Source of the DNA: Psoroptes ovis
Taxonomy: Eukaryota > Arthropoda > Arachnida > Sarcoptiformes > Psoroptidae
NCBI GenBank assembly: GCA_002943765.1
Contig: PQWQ01000017.1
Coordinates: 620,001-684,000 of the forward strand
Reading direction: 5' to 3'
Length of the DNA: 64,000 bases
Both the position numbers and the translations under genes were made by a program. The notes beneath the pieces are model-generated. The model was given only the letters and a program-made list of their open reading frames with translations, was not told the origin of the DNA and made no database searches. This document shows positions 61,742 through 64,000 of this stretch, one piece after another (position 1 is the first letter of the stretch; each line of letters begins with the position of its first letter).

Positions 61742-64000
61742 ATGTTCGAAATGATCGGTACATCGTTGACCAACATAATGACACCACAACCGCAAACCGC
61801 TGATCAAGAATCAACGATCGCTCCGCCATCATCTTCATCATCATCCAATTCATCATTATCATCGAATAATTCAACAACAAAACCATCGAGCGTTCGAAGT
61901 AATCGTTCGCTATTATCATTACATTCGCGATCAAAATTAAGAATAATGAATCAAAGAGCTAAAAAACGTCGAACAAAAGATCAACAACAACAACGAAGTC
62001 ATCATCATCACCATCATCATAGTCATCAACATCGTAATTCAAAACAACAGAAAGAATATTCAACAAAAAGTCGTCGAAGTAAACAACGGCCATCGCAAAC
62101 ACAATCGATTGGTCGACGAAATGAACGAAAAACTAATGATAAGAACTCGAATACTAATTCACAATCGCTACCATTTGCAAGTGGATTAAATGTACATTTA
62201 TTTGATCAACAATCACTATCTCAATCACAAAATGATGATCAATCATCACAATCAATAACAACAATGTTGAATCGTCGTTATAATTGTTCAGTATTTTTCA
62301 TTCATTGTATGAAACATCGAAAAATTGCTTTGACAAAACCTACAGTAAAACAAGCAGTATGGATGCCATTTATGCCAATGCCATCGAATAAAAGTTGGAA
62401 TGAAGGCGGTTTAGCTGGTCTATTAATTATATTATCAAATGGTGATATGGATACATTTGTACAATTGAAAAATAATCATCAAACATTATTCATTGAACGT
62501 TATATAATTGAAATTGCAGCAATACAATTACCACAAACATTGGAACTGATAAATCGTATAACATGGATGATTAAATTAGATTCAGATTCGATGAAAAATA
62601 GCAATTCAAATATAACAAATTTTAAATGTTGTCAAGATAATGAATCTATCATATGGATTGATGAGAAAAAATTAGATTCCGGAACCGTTGATTATATGTG
62701 GGGACCAGAATTGATTGATTTTTATCGAACACATATTGTACAGCCATCATCATCGAATACGGCAACAATCATACATGATGATAATATTGGTAATAATAGT
62801 GATAAATCAAAATTATATTGGTGTAATCTAAGTCGTCAAACAATTGGACATCGTAATAGTTTTATTGAATATAATTTAGAACAAGCATTTCAATTTTTAC
62901 CACGTAATCCACCGCGTACCGATGAAGAAGCAATGTTGCTATCATCAAATTTATCTGAAAAAGATATTGAACGATTATACAGTGATTATTTAGATCATTG
63001 TTATCCATCAATGTCGATGGCATTTCATTCATTTCGTATTTATATGACAAAATATGGTTTCCAATTTGAAGATGAACGTTTAACGCATTTATTTTTTGCA
63101 TTCAATTATAATTCAAATGGTTCGATAACATTTCCCGAACTATTAATGGGATTAGCTTGTATTGATTGTTATTCAATACATAATGAAGTACGTGCAAAAT
63201 TTGTTATGCGTTATTATGATGTACAGAAAAGAAATTATTTGACTAAAAATGATATTAAACAAATGTTGATTGTCATACATCCAAAATTAAAATCGAATGA
63301 AATTGATGAAAAATTAATGGAAACATTGCGTGCGATGGATGTGAATGTTAATCATAATGATAATCTTAATGATTGCAGTGATTATCCTCGGATATCATAT
63401 AAAACATTTGTTAGCGCTGTTGGTAGCCATCGTTTTCGTGGCACCTCTAAATTATGCCGTGCTGATCGTCCTGTATTTCAAATGATAACGAATATAATTT
63501 TCACTCGACGTAAAAAACAACGTTTAGGACGAGAATTTAAATGGTCATCGGTGATCGATGAACAATATGCAGGCATTTGTTCGACATGCAAGGAAAAACA
63601 AACAAATTTATCTGAATATTTATTGAAAATAAATCCAAATGGTTATGTTTGTGATCGTTTACGATTAAAACATTATCATCGTCATTATCATCGAGATAAA
63701 AAATCTAAATCATCATCATCTTCAGCATCATCCAAATCTTTATCATCAAAAATATCGTCATCTGGTGGCCGCCGTCGAACAACAAAATTATCACCAAATA
63801 AATTTGAATATAAATTCTATCATAAAAATGATAATAATGATTATGAAATATTAAATTTATCATGGAAATTACTGAACGATATTCGTGAATTTTTACCATT
63901 CAAAGGTGATACAAAGAATCCGAATGGTTTCATGGCGAAAAATGTTAAAGAATTATATGATTATCTGTTGATGATTGAAAAATATTTAATTGAAAAATTT
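61742..64000 (+). CDS. unrecognised EF-hand-like protein, 3' end beyond the window (partial)
   Basis: 753 codons are open without a break from the ATG at 61742 to the window edge. Residues 1-165 are Ser/Asn/Gln/Arg-rich, with a run of seven His. A folded-looking region follows from about 180 (NCSVFFIHCMKHRK, QAVWMPFMPMP, GLAGLLIILSNGDMD). From about 395 it has SEKDIERLYSDYL, then paired EF-hand-like units at about 445-475 (FAFNYNSNGSITFPELLMGL) and 485-510 (FVMRYYDVQKRNYLTKNDIK), of NCS or calcineurin-B layout. The second loop lacks several calcium ligands. A CSTCK pair, a His/Arg-rich stretch and a helical end (ELYDYLLMIEKYLIEKF) follow. A catalytic domain could lie downstream, but none is visible. 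Single exon so far. Confidence 0.85.
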   Translation, partial: MFEMIGTSLTNIMTPQPQTADQESTIAPPSSSSSSNSSLSSNNSTTKPSSVRSNRSLLSLHSRSKLRIMNQRAKKRRTKDQQQQRSHHHHHHHSHQHRNSKQQKEYSTKSRRSKQRPSQTQSIGRRNERKTNDKNSNTNSQSLPFASGLNVHLFDQQSLSQSQNDDQSSQSITTMLNRRYNCSVFFIHCMKHRKIALTKPTVKQAVWMPFMPMPSNKSWNEGGLAGLLIILSNGDMDTFVQLKNNHQTLFIERYIIEIAAIQLPQTLELINRITWMIKLDSDSMKNSNSNITNFKCCQDNESIIWIDEKKLDSGTVDYMWGPELIDFYRTHIVQPSSSNTATIIHDDNIGNNSDKSKLYWCNLSRQTIGHRNSFIEYNLEQAFQFLPRNPPRTDEEAMLLSSNLSEKDIERLYSDYLDHCYPSMSMAFHSFRIYMTKYGFQFEDERLTHLFFAFNYNSNGSITFPELLMGLACIDCYSIHNEVRAKFVMRYYDVQKRNYLTKNDIKQMLIVIHPKLKSNEIDEKLMETLRAMDVNVNHNDNLNDCSDYPRISYKTFVSAVGSHRFRGTSKLCRADRPVFQMITNIIFTRRKKQRLGREFKWSSVIDEQYAGICSTCKEKQTNLSEYLLKINPNGYVCDRLRLKHYHRHYHRDKKSKSSSSSASSKSLSSKISSSGGRRRTTKLSPNKFEYKFYHKNDNNDYEILNLSWKLLNDIREFLPFKGDTKNPNGFMAKNVKELYDYLLMIEKYLIEKF

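Noticed and set aside
1..64000. Bacterial operon, CRISPR, phage or horizontally acquired gene cluster
   Set aside because: Every recognised gene is of animal type with spliceosomal introns. Repeats are microsatellites and MITEs, with no spacer-repeat array.

Overview
This is nuclear DNA from a small-genome arthropod. It is strongly AT-rich and full of trinucleotide and homopolymer runs. Genes have short GT-AG introns, and proteins are swollen with Asn, Gln, Ser and Asp runs. The gene set (KICSTOR SZT2, a Ly6 quiver-like protein, a neuropeptide precursor, an NRF-6 type acyltransferase) together with the base composition fits an acariform mite such as a house-dust or itch mite. That assignment is inference from style, not a proven match. 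No tRNA, rRNA, CRISPR array or bacterial gene was seen.

Layout. At 1-123 there may be the last codons of a gene entering from the left. A 26S proteasome subunit (PSMD3/Rpn3, minus) lies at 2376-4494. A gene-poor, repeat-rich stretch follows. A four-exon neuropeptide-type GPCR (plus) covers 9713-19873, and its 5.1 kb first intron carries an antisense, TATA-driven single-exon gene at 10969-12408. The giant seven-exon SZT2 gene (minus, about 4,200 codons) fills 21445-35850. Divergent from it is a quiver/sleepless-like Ly6 gene at 37912-38555, followed by UCKL1 (uridine kinase fused to a UPRT-like domain, 40104-41977) and the mitochondrial twin-Cx9C protein CMC4 (42276-42497). A new-looking amidated neuropeptide precursor is at 44154-44944 (minus). 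After a 4.4 kb intergenic stretch come an unrecognised single-pass membrane protein (49378-50142), COX11 (50578-51558), a convergent ALDH1-class dehydrogenase (51689-53223), a MYST acetyltransferase of KAT7 type that also has a double PHD finger (56022-58565), an NRF-6 family acyltransferase (58759-61225), and the first 753 codons of an unrecognised EF-hand protein (61742 to the window end).

Most genes are unrelated housekeeping or signalling genes, as expected in a eukaryote. Loose functional links are SZT2 (amino-acid signalling to mTORC1), COX11 and CMC4 (both mitochondrial, respiratory-chain related), and the GPCR with the neuropeptide precursor (both peptide signalling; no evidence that they pair).

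The less ordinary signals are: the DPF plus KAT7-type zinc finger architecture; the single-copy PLPRFamide-type precursor; the nested antisense gene; four short mariner-like MITEs; a cluster of the 10-mer TCAAAGGGTT at the left end; a 78-bp near-perfect foldback at 53514-53591; and a hairpin/TATA block near 46550-46670. Exon boundaries were read by eye from GT-AG signals, frame continuity and family similarity. No alignment or transcript data were available.
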